Translations under genes and position numbers: made by a program
In this document: piece by piece, positions 1-9,047 of the stretch
Position numbering within the stretch: the first letter of the stretch is position 1
How the letters are laid out: every line of letters starts with the position of its first letter
Notes under the pieces: generated by a model
Seen by the model: only the letters and a program-made list of their open reading frames with translations
Database searches by the model: none
What the model was told of the DNA's origin: nothing
From: Janthinobacterium rivuli
GTDB lineage: Bacteria; Pseudomonadota; Gammaproteobacteria; Burkholderiales; Burkholderiaceae_D
NCBI RefSeq assembly: GCF_029690045.1
Contig: NZ_CP121464.1
Location: 4,650,001-4,714,000 of the forward strand
Direction of reading: 5' to 3'
Length of the DNA stretch: 64,000 nucleotides

Positions 1-921
1 CTCGTTGGCCACGGCAACCCTACGCTCGGCGGCCGCGATGTCGGGTCGGCGCTGCAGCAGGGTCGAGGGCACGCCCAGCGGCACCTCGGGCACGGTCAGG
101 GTCCACGGCGCCACGGCCAGGCTGAAGTCGGACGGCGCGCGGCCCAAAAGTATCGCGATCGCGTGTTCGAGCTGGGCGCGCGCACGCGTCTGGCTGGACA
201 GGTCGATCTGCGCATTGGCCAGCTGCGTCTGCGCCTGCAGCAGGTCGGACTTGGCGGCGATGCCGGAGTTGAAGCGGTTACCGGTAATCTCGAGCACGCG
301 CTTGTAGCCGTCGATCGTGGCATTGAGCAGCGCGATCTGCGCATCGCTCTGGCGCAGCGAAAAATAATTGGTGGCCAGCTCGCCCTGCGCCGACAGGCGC
401 GCTGCCGCCAGGTCGGCTGCGCTGGCGCTGGCACTGGCGTCCGCCCCCGTCACGCCGGCGCGCAGCTTGCCCCACACGTCCGGTTCCCACGAGGCGCCGA
501 TGGCGGCCTTGAAGTTGTTGTTCGTCTGCTGCTCGCCCCCGCCGCCGGAGCGGGCGCCGCTGCCCGTCAGGTTCACCGTCGGGAACAGCGAGGCGCGCTG
601 TTCGCGCACCAGCGCGCGCGCCTGCTCGTACGAGGCGATGGCGGCGGCCACGTTCTGGTTCGATATGTCGATGCCTTCGGCCAGCTGGTTCAGCTGCGCG
701 TCACCGAACAGGGTCCACCACGGCCCCCGTTCCAGGGTATCGGCCGGCACGGCGGGCTGCCAGCCTGCCGCCTCCTTGAACGCTTGCGGCGCGGCGGCCG
801 TCGGCACTTCATACGTGGGGCTGACGGCGCAGCCGGCCAGCAGGACGAAGGCGGCCGCGGTGGCCAGCGACAGCAGATGGCGTGCCGGTGCGGTCGATAC
901 GATAGGTTTTACATGCTTCAT
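1..921 (-). CDS. RND efflux outer-membrane factor, lipoprotein (partial, C-terminus outside window)
   Basis: This is the outer-membrane channel (OprM/NodT type) of the tripartite pump encoded just upstream. The frame is open from the ATG at 921 to the left edge, giving 307 codons; the family is usually about 470-500 residues, so roughly the last third is missing. Residues 16-31 form a lipoprotein signal ending in the lipobox LAGC with Cys31. The mature part has the family's features: a PWWTLF-like segment near the N-terminus, a SLFPTV segment, and an alpha-helical region with ELATNYF and LLGRAPSDF. The start codon overlaps the stop of the mdtC-like gene as ATGA (918-921), so it is probably translationally coupled and the last gene of the operon. 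Substrates cannot be inferred. Very confident of the family. Confidence 0.93.
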   Translation of the reverse strand, partial: MKHVKPIVSTAPARHLLSLATAAAFVLLAGCAVSPTYEVPTAAAPQAFKEAAGWQPAVPADTLERGPWWTLFGDAQLNQLAEGIDISNQNVAAAIASYEQARALVREQRASLFPTVNLTGSGARSGGGGEQQTNNNFKAAIGASWEPDVWGKLRAGVTGADASASASAADLAAARLSAQGELATNYFSLRQSDAQIALLNATIDGYKRVLEITGNRFNSGIAAKSDLLQAQTQLANAQIDLSSQTRARAQLEHAIAILLGRAPSDFSLAVAPWTLTVPEVPLGVPSTLLQRRPDIAAAERRVAVANE

Positions 922-3900
922 GATTGTGTGCTCGGGTTATCTGGCCCAGGAATGCGGCTCAATTGCTGCTCGTCGGCGCTGCGCGTGCGCAGCTTGTCGA
1001 GCAGGATGTAGACCACCGGGGTGGTCAGCAATGTGAGTAACTGGCTGGCAATCAGGCCGCCGATGATGGCGACCCCCAAGGGCTGGCGTAGCTCCGACCC
1101 CTCGCCGAAACCGATCGCCAGCGGCAAGGCGCCAAGCGCCGCCGCGAGGGTGGTCATCAGAATGGGGCGGAAACGCAGCAAACAAGCCTCGCGCACCGCC
1201 TCCACAGCTGTCAGCCCGCGCGAACGCTCGGCCTCCAGCGCGAAGTCGATGATCAATATAGCATTTTTCTTGACGATACCGATCAACAGGAACACACCGA
1301 TCAGGGCGATGATGGAAAACTCCATGCGGAACAGCAGCAAGGCCAGCACGGCGCCCACCCCTGCCGACGGCAAGGTCGACAGCACGGTGACCGGGTGGAT
1401 CAGGCTTTCGTACAAAATGCCCAGCACGATGTAGATCACCACGATGGCCGCCAGGATCAACAGCGGCTGCTCCTTGTTGCTGTCCTGCGCACTCTTCGCC
1501 GAACCCTGGAAGCTGCCGCGCACGTTGACGGGCATGCCGATTTCCGACTCCGCCTGGGCCACGGCCGCCTGCCCGTCGCTGAGCGGATAGCCGTCGGCCA
1601 GGTTGAACGACACGGTGGTCGCCAGTTCGCCGCCCTGGTGGTTGATCGACGTGGCCGTCGAGCTTTCCGCGAAGGTGCTGAACGACGACAGCGGCACCAT
1701 GGTCGTCAGGGTCGTGGACAGGGCCGAGCCGCTGGACGGATCGCGCGCCGCCGTCGTATTCGGCGTCGTCGCGGCAACGCTGGTGCTGGCCGTGGTGGCG
1801 CTGGTGGCCGTCGTGCTGGCGGCCACGGCGGCCGCATTCGACGCCGGCACGTACACGGAGCGCAGCGCTTCCGGGCTTTGCGCATAGCGCGGCGCCACTT
1901 CCATGATCACGTGGTACTGGTTCAGCTCATCGTAGATGGTCGCCACCTGGCGCTGGCCGAAACTGTTGTACAGCGCATTGTCGATATCCTTGACTTGCAC
2001 GCCCAGCTGCGTGGCGCGGTCCTTGTCGATGCTGACAAAAGTTTCCACGCCGTTTTCCGCCTGGTCCGTGTCCACGTCGATCAGGGCCGGCTGCAGCTTC
2101 ATCTGGTCAGCCAGTTTCGCCGCCCACTTCTTCAGGTCCGCCTGGTTGTCGCTGATCAGGGTGTACTGGTAGGTCGAATTACTGGAACGCCCGCCCATGC
2201 GCAAATCCTGCACGGGGTTGAGGAACAGCGAAATGCCCGTCACCTTGGCCAGTTGCGGGCGCAGGCGCGCGATCACGGCCTGGCCCTTGTCCGTGCGCTG
2301 CGACGCCGGTTTCAAGTCGATGAACATGAAGCCGCCCCCCGCCCTGCCGCCGCCCGTAAACCCGACGACGGTGGCGACGGCCGGATCGTCCTTGATGATG
2401 TCGACCAGCTGGCGCAATTTACTTTGCATGGCCTGGAACGAGATGCTCTGGTCGGCGCGCATGCCGCCATTGATCTGGCCCGTGTCCTGCTGCGGGAAGA
2501 AGCCCTTGGGCGCGGCAGCGAACAAATACACGTTCAAGCCGACGACGAACACGAGGATGGTCATCACGAGCGCGGCACTCGACAAGGCCCAGTCCAGGCA
2601 GTGTTCATACACTTTCAGCATGCGCTCGAAGCCCCGTTCGAACCAGCGCGCGACAAGACCGGGCGGCTTGTGCTGCTCGCCGCTTTTCAGCAGCCAGGCG
2701 CACATCATCGGCGTAGTGGTCAGCGAGATCACCAGCGAAATCATCACGGCGGCAGACAGGGTCACGGCAAATTCGCGGAACAATCGCCCCACCTGCCCGC
2801 CCATGAACAGCAGCGGGATAAAGACGGCCACCAGCGACAGGCTGATCGACAGCACCGTAAAGCCCACTTCGCGCGCGCCCAGCAGGGCCGCCTTGAAACG
2901 GTCCATGCCCGCCTCGATGTGGCGCTGCGTGTTTTCCAGCACCACGATGGCGTCGTCGACGACAAAGCCCGTGGCCACCGTGAGCGCCATCAGCGACAGG
3001 TTGTTCAGGGAAAAGCCCAGCACGTACATGACGCCAAAGGTGCCCAACAGCGAGACGATGGTGGCGACAGCCGGGATGATGGTGGCGCGCACACTGCGCA
3101 AAAAGGCGCTGACCACCAGCACGACGAGCACGATGGACAGGATCAGGGTGAACTCGATCTCGTGCAGCGAGGAGCGGATGGAATTGGTGCTGTCGGACGC
3201 CACTTGCAGCTTGATGTCGCCCGGCAGCTGCGCCTGCAGTTGCGGCAGCAGCGCGCGCACGCCGTCCACCGTGGCGATGACGTTGGCGCCGGGCTGGCGC
3301 GTGATCAGCACGATGACGGCCGGGTCGCCATTGAACAGGCCCAGGGTATTGTTGTTCTCTACGCCGTCGACCACGTCGGCCACGTCGTCGAGGCGGATGG
3401 CGGCGCCGTCGCGCCAGGCCACCACCAGGCTGCGGTAATCACTTGCTGAGCGCCCGCCCGACGCGGTGGTCGCACCCGAATAGATCTGCAGGCTGCGCTC
3501 ATCGCCGGAAATCGCCCCTTTCGGGCGGTTGGCGTTGCTGGCCTGGATGGCCGCGCGCACGTCTTCCATCGACACGCTGTAGTGATTGAGCTGATATGGC
3601 AGCAGTTCCACGCGTACGGCAGGCAGCGAGCCGCCGCCCAGTTCCACGTCGCCCACGCCCTTGACCTGCGCCACCTTCTGCTGCACCAGGTTCGACACGG
3701 CGTCGTAGATCTGGCCCGGCGTGCGCGTTTTCGACGTCAGCGCCAGGATGATCACGGGCGCGTCGGACGGATTGGCCTTGCGGTAGGTGGGATTGCTGCG
3801 CAAGGTGGCCGGCAAGTCCACGCGCGCGGCGGCAATCGCGGCCTGCACTTCGCGCGCGGCCGAATCGATCTTGCGGTTCAAGTCGAACTGCAAATTGATG

Positions 3901-4169
3901 CGCGCCGAGCCCGTGCCCGACGACGACGTCATCTCGTTCACGCCCGAGATCACACCGAGGCGCCGTTCCAGCGGCGTGGCCACCGAGGTGGCCATGGTCG
4001 CGGGGCTGGCGCCGGGCAAGCTGGCGCTGACGGAAATGGTCGGATAATCGACCTGCGGCAGCGGCGAGACGGGCAGCACGAAGAAGGCGCCGATACCGGC
4101 CAGCGCGATGCCGATGGTCAGCAGCACGGTGGCGATGGGACGCTTGACGAACGGTTCGGACAGGTTCAC
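918..4169 (-). CDS. mdtC: RND multidrug efflux permease, MdtC-like
   Basis: Inner-membrane proton/drug antiporter of the RND (HAE1) family, 1083 residues, which pairs with the MdtB-like protein to form a heteromeric pump. The N-terminus (FVKRPIATVLL), the two Asp of the proton relay in TM4 (TGFVVDDAIVV) and the TM10 Lys region (IGIVKKNAILIID) are all present. Early residues such as LPQVDYPTISVSASLPGASP match MdtC rather than MdtB. The protein is about 50 residues longer than E. coli MdtC because of a low-complexity Ala/Thr/Ser insertion at about residues 776-823, in a periplasmic domain, directly before the conserved VPLSSF segment. It overlaps its neighbours by ATGA at both ends (918-921 and 4166-4169), so the operon is tightly coupled. 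Substrate range unknown. Confidence 0.95.
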   Translation of the reverse strand: MNLSEPFVKRPIATVLLTIGIALAGIGAFFVLPVSPLPQVDYPTISVSASLPGASPATMATSVATPLERRLGVISGVNEMTSSSGTGSARINLQFDLNRKIDSAAREVQAAIAAARVDLPATLRSNPTYRKANPSDAPVIILALTSKTRTPGQIYDAVSNLVQQKVAQVKGVGDVELGGGSLPAVRVELLPYQLNHYSVSMEDVRAAIQASNANRPKGAISGDERSLQIYSGATTASGGRSASDYRSLVVAWRDGAAIRLDDVADVVDGVENNNTLGLFNGDPAVIVLITRQPGANVIATVDGVRALLPQLQAQLPGDIKLQVASDSTNSIRSSLHEIEFTLILSIVLVVLVVSAFLRSVRATIIPAVATIVSLLGTFGVMYVLGFSLNNLSLMALTVATGFVVDDAIVVLENTQRHIEAGMDRFKAALLGAREVGFTVLSISLSLVAVFIPLLFMGGQVGRLFREFAVTLSAAVMISLVISLTTTPMMCAWLLKSGEQHKPPGLVARWFERGFERMLKVYEHCLDWALSSAALVMTILVFVVGLNVYLFAAAPKGFFPQQDTGQINGGMRADQSISFQAMQSKLRQLVDIIKDDPAVATVVGFTGGGRAGGGFMFIDLKPASQRTDKGQAVIARLRPQLAKVTGISLFLNPVQDLRMGGRSSNSTYQYTLISDNQADLKKWAAKLADQMKLQPALIDVDTDQAENGVETFVSIDKDRATQLGVQVKDIDNALYNSFGQRQVATIYDELNQYHVIMEVAPRYAQSPEALRSVYVPASNAAAVAASTTATSATTASTSVAATTPNTTAARDPSSGSALSTTLTTMVPLSSFSTFAESSTATSINHQGGELATTVSFNLADGYPLSDGQAAVAQAESEIGMPVNVRGSFQGSAKSAQDSNKEQPLLILAAIVVIYIVLGILYESLIHPVTVLSTLPSAGVGAVLALLLFRMEFSIIALIGVFLLIGIVKKNAILIIDFALEAERSRGLTAVEAVREACLLRFRPILMTTLAAALGALPLAIGFGEGSELRQPLGVAIIGGLIASQLLTLLTTPVVYILLDKLRTRSADEQQLSRIPGPDNPSTQS

Positions 4170-7100
4170 GCGGCGCTCCCCGCATTATCGGCCGGCTTGT
4201 CCAGCTTGACGCCCCGCGTTCTGGAGGCGAAGCGCTGGCCCAGGCGGTCGAAGCCCAGGTAGATGACGGGCGTGGTAAACAGGGTCAGCACCTGGCTGAC
4301 GATCAGGCCGCCGAAGATGGCCAGGCCCAGCGGACGGCGCAGCTCGGCGCCCTCGCCCCAGCCCAGCATCAGCGGCACGGCCGCGAACAGGGCCGCCAGG
4401 GTCGTCATCAGGATGGGACGAAAGCGCAGCAGCGCCGCCTGGTGGATGGCTTCCTGCGGGCTCTTGCCTTCATCGCGTTCGGCCTCGATGGCGAAGTCGA
4501 TCATCATGATGGCGTTCTTCTTGACGATGCCGATCAGCAGGATGATGCCGATGATGCCGATCACGCCCAGGTCCTGCCCCGAGATCATCAGCGCCAGCAA
4601 GGCGCCCACGCCGGCCGACGGCAGCGTCGACAAAATCGTCAGCGGGTGGATGTAGCTTTCGTACAGCACGCCCAGCACGATGTACACGCAAACGACGGCG
4701 GCGAGAATCAGCCACAGCTGGTTCGACAGCGAGTTTTCATACGCGCCGGCCGCGCCGAGGAAGGTCAAGGTCACCGATGGCGGCAAGGCGATGTCTTTCG
4801 CCGCCTGGCGGATGGCGTCGACGGCGCTGCCCAGCGCCACGCCCTGCGTCGTATCGAAGCCCAGGGTGGTGGCCGGATACTGCGCCACGTGCGTGATTTG
4901 CAGCGGCGCCTGTTTTTCGCTGACGCTGGCAAAGGCGGACAGCGGCGTCGACTTGCCGGAACCCGTGCGCACCTGCAGGTCCGACAGGTCGGTCGGCGTG
5001 GTGACGATGCCCGGTTGCGCTTCGAGGATGACGCGGTACTGGTTGGTTTCCGTGAAAATCGTCGAAATGATGCGCTGGCCGAAGGCGTTATATAACGCGT
5101 CGTCGACGGTGGCCGTGGTGACGGACATGCGCGCGGCGCTGTCTCGGTCGATGGCCACGGTGACGGCGGCGCCCGTGGCGCCCGCATCCGTGACGACGTT
5201 GCGCAGCTGCGATTTTTCACGCATGCGCGCGGCCAGCTTGCCGGCCCACTCGGTGACGGTGGCCGTGTCGGCCCCTTCGAGCGAGACGCGGTACTGCGTC
5301 GGCCCCGATTCCGCATCGATGGTGAGATCCTGCGTCGGCTGCAGATACAGGGTCACGCCGGCCACCTGGGCCACGCGGTTGCGCAGGCGCTCCATGATCT
5401 CGTCCTGGCTGCCGCTGCGCGGACGCTTCAGGTTGATCAGCATGCTGCCCGTGTGCAGCATGGTGTTGTTGGCCGCATCGACGCCAACGAGGGAACTCAG
5501 GGTATCGACGGCGGGGTCTTCCAGCAGCGCGCTGGCGGCGGCCTGCTGCAAGGTCGCCATGCGCTCGTACGAGACGGCTTGCGAGGTTTCGATGCGCGCC
5601 TTCAGCTGCCCCGTGTCCTGCGTGGGGAACAGGCCTTTCGGAATGGTGACATACAGGATGACGGTCAGCAGCAAGGTGGCCAGGGCGACGAGCAAGGTCA
5701 ATCCCTGGCGTTTCAATACCCACACGAGCGCATGGTCGTACTGCACAATCACGCGGTCGAGGAAGGCCTGGATGCGCTGGCCCGTGGCGCTGACTTTTTC
5801 ATCGGCGTGGCTTTTCAGCCAGCGCGCCGACATCATCGGCACCAGGGTCAGGGACACCACGGCGGAAATCAGAATCGTGATGGCCAGGGTCATGGCAAAT
5901 TCGCGGAACAGCCGGCCCACCACGTCGCCCATGAACAGCAGGGGAATCAGCACGGCGATCAGTGACACGGTCAGCGAGATGATGGTAAAGCCGATCTGCG
6001 ACGCGCCTTTCAGGGCGGCGGCCATCGGCGTTTCGCCCTCTTCGATGTAGCGGGCGATGTTTTCGATCATGACGATGGCGTCATCGACGACAAAGCCCGT
6101 GGCGATCGTCAGGGCCATCAGGGAGAGGTTGTTCAGGCTGTAGCCGAGCAAATACATGACGCCGCAGGCGCCGATCAGGGAAATCGGCACGGACAGGCTG
6201 GCGATCACGGTGGCGCGCATGCTGTGCAAAAAGGCGAAGATCACCAGCACCACCAGCAGCACGGACAATAACAATTCCATTTCCACGTGCTCGACGGAGG
6301 CACGGATGCCCGTCGTGCGGTCGCTCAGCACGTCGAGTTTCATGGCCGCCGGCAGGCTGGCCTGCAGGTCGGGCAGCAGTGCCTTGATGGCGTCGACCGT
6401 CTTGATGACGTTGGCGCCGGGCTGGCGCTGCACGTTCAGGATGATGGCCGGCTGCTTGCCCGACCAGGCGCCCAGGCGCGTGTTTTCCGCGCTGTCGACG
6501 ACATTGGCCACATCGGACAGGCGCACGGGCGCACCGTTTTTATACGTGATGATCAGGCGCTTGTAGTCTTCCGCCGTGACCAATTGATCATTGGCGTTGA
6601 TGGTGAATGAGCGCGTGGGGCCGTCGAAACTGCCCTTGGCGCTGTTGACGTTGGCCGCCGCGATGGCCGTGCGCAGGCTGTCGAGGCCCAGGCCGTACGA
6701 GGCCAGCAATTTGGTGTCGCCCTGGATGCGCACGGCCGGACGCTGGCCGCCCGACAGCGAGACGAGGCCCACGCCATTGACCTGGCTGATCTTCAGCGCC
6801 AGACGCGTGTTGACGATATTTTGCACCTGCGTCAGCGGCATCGTGTCGGACGTGATGGCCAGGGTCAGCACGGGCGCGTCGGCCGGGTTGATCTTCGCGT
6901 ACACGGGCGGCGCCGGCAAGTCGGTGGGCAGCAGGGAACCGCCCGCGTTGATGGCCGCCTGCACTTCCTGCTCGGCCACGTCCAGGGTCTGGCCCAGCGT
7001 GAATTGCAGGGTGATGAGGGAAACGCCGGCCGCGCTGGTGGAACTCATGCGCTGCAAACCCGACATCTGCCCGAACTGGCGCTCCAGCGGCGCCGTCACG

Positions 7101-7285
7101 GTCTGCCCCATGACTTCCGGACTGGCGCCCGGGTACAGGGTCTGCACCTGGATGGTGGGGAAATCCACCTGCGGCAAGGCGGCCAGCGGCAGGAACTTGA
7201 AGCCGACCAGCCCCGCCAGCACGATGGCCAGCATCAGCAGCGCCGTGGCGACGGGGCGCTGGATGAATGGCGTTGATGGACTCAT
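4166..7285 (-). CDS. mdtB: RND multidrug efflux permease, MdtB-like
   Basis: Second inner-membrane RND permease, 1039 residues, nearly the same length as E. coli MdtB. Segments such as FIQRPVATALLMLAI, QTLYPGASPEVM, LERQFGQMSGL and ISQVNGVGLVSLSGGQRPA follow MdtB closely. The proton-relay residues are in TGFVVDDAIVMIEN, and the TM10 region has IGIVKKNAIMMIDF. Unlike its MdtC partner it has no insertion before the TPLSAF segment. The ATG at 7285 overlaps the mdtA stop and its own stop overlaps the mdtC start, both as ATGA. In the known MdtABC system the B and C subunits form a heterotrimer; that the same holds here is inferred from the pairing. Confidence 0.95.
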   Translation of the reverse strand: MSPSTPFIQRPVATALLMLAIVLAGLVGFKFLPLAALPQVDFPTIQVQTLYPGASPEVMGQTVTAPLERQFGQMSGLQRMSSTSAAGVSLITLQFTLGQTLDVAEQEVQAAINAGGSLLPTDLPAPPVYAKINPADAPVLTLAITSDTMPLTQVQNIVNTRLALKISQVNGVGLVSLSGGQRPAVRIQGDTKLLASYGLGLDSLRTAIAAANVNSAKGSFDGPTRSFTINANDQLVTAEDYKRLIITYKNGAPVRLSDVANVVDSAENTRLGAWSGKQPAIILNVQRQPGANVIKTVDAIKALLPDLQASLPAAMKLDVLSDRTTGIRASVEHVEMELLLSVLLVVLVIFAFLHSMRATVIASLSVPISLIGACGVMYLLGYSLNNLSLMALTIATGFVVDDAIVMIENIARYIEEGETPMAAALKGASQIGFTIISLTVSLIAVLIPLLFMGDVVGRLFREFAMTLAITILISAVVSLTLVPMMSARWLKSHADEKVSATGQRIQAFLDRVIVQYDHALVWVLKRQGLTLLVALATLLLTVILYVTIPKGLFPTQDTGQLKARIETSQAVSYERMATLQQAAASALLEDPAVDTLSSLVGVDAANNTMLHTGSMLINLKRPRSGSQDEIMERLRNRVAQVAGVTLYLQPTQDLTIDAESGPTQYRVSLEGADTATVTEWAGKLAARMREKSQLRNVVTDAGATGAAVTVAIDRDSAARMSVTTATVDDALYNAFGQRIISTIFTETNQYRVILEAQPGIVTTPTDLSDLQVRTGSGKSTPLSAFASVSEKQAPLQITHVAQYPATTLGFDTTQGVALGSAVDAIRQAAKDIALPPSVTLTFLGAAGAYENSLSNQLWLILAAVVCVYIVLGVLYESYIHPLTILSTLPSAGVGALLALMISGQDLGVIGIIGIILLIGIVKKNAIMMIDFAIEAERDEGKSPQEAIHQAALLRFRPILMTTLAALFAAVPLMLGWGEGAELRRPLGLAIFGGLIVSQVLTLFTTPVIYLGFDRLGQRFASRTRGVKLDKPADNAGSAA

Positions 7286-8640
7286 TGCGCTGCGCCCTTC
7301 GCTGGCGCCGCGGCTGGCGCACTGGCCGGTGCCGATGCGGCAGCCGATGCGGCCGGCGCGCTGGCCGCGCCCTCAGCGTGCTGGCGGCGGTGGCGGCGTT
7401 CGCCACCTGCGGCGCCACCGGCGCCGCCCATGGCCGGCTTGTCGCCCGCCAGCGTGACTTTCGCGCCTTCCTTCAGGCGGTCGGCGCCTTCCGTGATGAC
7501 TTGCTCTCCCGCTTCCAGACCGGCGCGGATTTCCACCATGTCGGTGGTGGCCTGGCCACGCGTGACCATGCGCACGGTGACGGTTTTATCCGCTTTCAGC
7601 ACGTAGACGAAATCGCCGTTGTTACTGTGGCGCAGGGCCGTCACTGGCACCAGCACGGCGCCCGTGATGTTGCCCAGCTCCAGGCGCACGTTGACGAACT
7701 GGCTGGGGAACAGCGCCATCTTGTCGTTCGCGTAGCGGGCCTTGGCGCGCACGGTGCCCGTCTGCACGTCGACCTGGTTGTCCAGCGCGCTCAAGCCGCC
7801 CTTGTCCAAGGTATGCGTGCGCGTGCGATCCAGCGCCAGCGCAGCCAGGGCCGAACCCGCGTTCAGGCGTTCCTGGATCGTTTGCACCTTATCCTGCGGC
7901 ACGGAGAATTCCACGTCGATGGGCGAGAGTTGCGTCACCACCACCACGCCGCCCGTGTCGCTGGTGCTCACCAGATTGCCGATGTCGACCACTTTCAGGC
8001 CCGCGCGCCCGCTGATCGGCGAGACCACCTTGGTGTAGCCCAGATTGAGTTTGGCCGTGCCTTCGGCGGCGCGGTCCGTCATCACCGTGCCTTCCAGCTG
8101 CTTCACCAGGGCGGCCTGCGTGTCGACATCCTGGCGCGCGATGGAATCCTGGCCCAGCAAAGTCTGATAGCGTTTCAGGGTCAGGCGCGCGTTTTCCAGC
8201 TGCGCTTCATCGCGCTGGCGCTGGCCCGTGGCCTGCATCAGCGCCATCTCGAACTGGGCCGGGTCGATCTGCGCCACCACCTGGCCCGCCTTGACCATGC
8301 CGCCTTCCTTGAATTTCAGCTCTTTCAAAATGCCCGACACTTGCGGGCGCACCGTCACGGTGGACGCCGCCGTCACCGTGCCCAGCGCATCGAGCACCAC
8401 GGGCAGGTCGGACTTGACGGCCGTGGCCACGCCGACGGTGGTCGAAGGGCCGCCGCGGCGCCCGCCGGGGCCTCCCGGTCCTCCAGGGCCACCGGCGCCA
8501 GGCTGCGCGCTGACGCCCGAGTGGGTCAGGTACCAGGCACCGCCCCCCAGCGCCGCCATCACGGCCAGCGCGATGACCGTGCCGACGATTTTCGAACGGC
8601 GGCTGCGCCGCGGGGTGTTGGGTGTAGTCTGCGAATCCAT
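7282..8640 (-). CDS. mdtA: RND efflux periplasmic adaptor (membrane fusion protein), MdtA-like
   Basis: Periplasmic adaptor linking the RND permeases to the outer-membrane channel, 452 residues. Residues 18-38 form an uncleaved membrane anchor. A glycine/proline repeat (GGPGGPGGPGG) follows at about 45-66, then the usual lipoyl-like half motifs (VRPQVSGILKELKFKEG, VSPISGRAGLKVVDIGN) around a helical hairpin, and beta-barrel and membrane-proximal domains. The last 45 or so residues are an unusual Ala/Pro/Ser-rich tail after a basic RRHRRQH patch. The start at 8640 is supported by AAGGAT about 5 bases upstream. It is the first gene of the operon mdtA-mdtB-mdtC-outer-membrane factor; a direct repeat and a long palindrome lie upstream. 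Confidence 0.93.
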   Translation of the reverse strand: MDSQTTPNTPRRSRRSKIVGTVIALAVMAALGGGAWYLTHSGVSAQPGAGGPGGPGGPGGRRGGPSTTVGVATAVKSDLPVVLDALGTVTAASTVTVRPQVSGILKELKFKEGGMVKAGQVVAQIDPAQFEMALMQATGQRQRDEAQLENARLTLKRYQTLLGQDSIARQDVDTQAALVKQLEGTVMTDRAAEGTAKLNLGYTKVVSPISGRAGLKVVDIGNLVSTSDTGGVVVVTQLSPIDVEFSVPQDKVQTIQERLNAGSALAALALDRTRTHTLDKGGLSALDNQVDVQTGTVRAKARYANDKMALFPSQFVNVRLELGNITGAVLVPVTALRHSNNGDFVYVLKADKTVTVRMVTRGQATTDMVEIRAGLEAGEQVITEGADRLKEGAKVTLAGDKPAMGGAGGAAGGERRHRRQHAEGAASAPAASAAASAPASAPAAAPAKGAAQ

Positions 8641-8759
8641 CGCTTATCCTTGTCTAGGCCGCTGGCACGGCGAGTCTGTGGCGCCGGCCGAGGTGGGACA
8701 CACTCAGGCCGGACGACCGTTTTTCGGGGTTGTTTCGGTAAAAAGCCGGGGGAGTCAAG

Positions 8760-8779
8760 AGCTGAAAATCAGCTGAAAA
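8760..8779. promoter_or_regulatory. Direct repeat AGCTGAAAA x2 upstream of mdtA
   Basis: AGCTGAAAA occurs at 8760-8768 and again at 8771-8779. The 11-base period puts both copies on one face of the helix, as is usual for sites of OmpR-type response regulators. It lies about 120 bases before the mdtA start. Function is inferred from spacing and position only. Confidence 0.4.
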
Positions 8780-8819
8780 AACATCGCTCCCTAGCGTCAA
8801 ACGACTCTAGCATAGTCAT

Positions 8820-8851
8820 GTAACTGTTTCATTTCTACTTGAAACAATTAC
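8820..8851. promoter_or_regulatory. 32-bp inverted repeat, candidate repressor operator for the efflux operon
   Basis: The arms GTAACTGTTTCA (8820-8831) and TGAAACAATTAC (8840-8851) pair at 11 of 12 positions around an 8-base centre. Long, nearly perfect palindromes like this upstream of RND pump genes are commonly TetR-family operators (AcrR/TtgR type). No TetR gene is adjacent, so the regulator would be encoded elsewhere. Confidence 0.55.
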
Positions 8852-9047
8852 ACACAGCCAGGCAGACCTGGGAGGATCGGGCGGGCCGGCAGGTGGGCCG
8901 CCACTGTGGGGGAACGGTGGAAAAATCAGGCTTGGCGGGCGTCGCGCCCCGGCGCCAGCGGCGCGCGGGCGACTCGCATGCAGATACAAACTCGCTACAA
9001 ATCTCCCGCCAGCCGGCTTGACCTGGCGTCACGTGGGCCGTTTGCGC

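Larger units (their letters stand above)
8641..9047. other. 407-bp intergenic region upstream of the efflux operon
   Basis: No credible gene lies here; open frames on both strands are short and have no ribosome-binding site. The part nearest mdtA (8760-8851) holds a direct repeat and a long inverted repeat, described separately, in an AT-richer setting typical of a promoter. The part from about 8852 to 9047 is GC-rich and I see nothing specific in it; it carries the 3' flank of the acetyltransferase gene, without a clear terminator. Confidence 0.7.

Noticed and set aside
1395..3449. Long plus-strand open frame of 684 codons opposite mdtC
   Set aside because: It is antisense to a well-supported RND gene, is rich in His/Arg/Gln and Gly typical of shadow frames in GC-rich DNA, and has no ribosome-binding site.
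8835..9032. Small genes in the gap upstream of mdtA
   Set aside because: Short frames on both strands overlap one another and the palindrome, with no ribosome-binding site or recognisable protein features.
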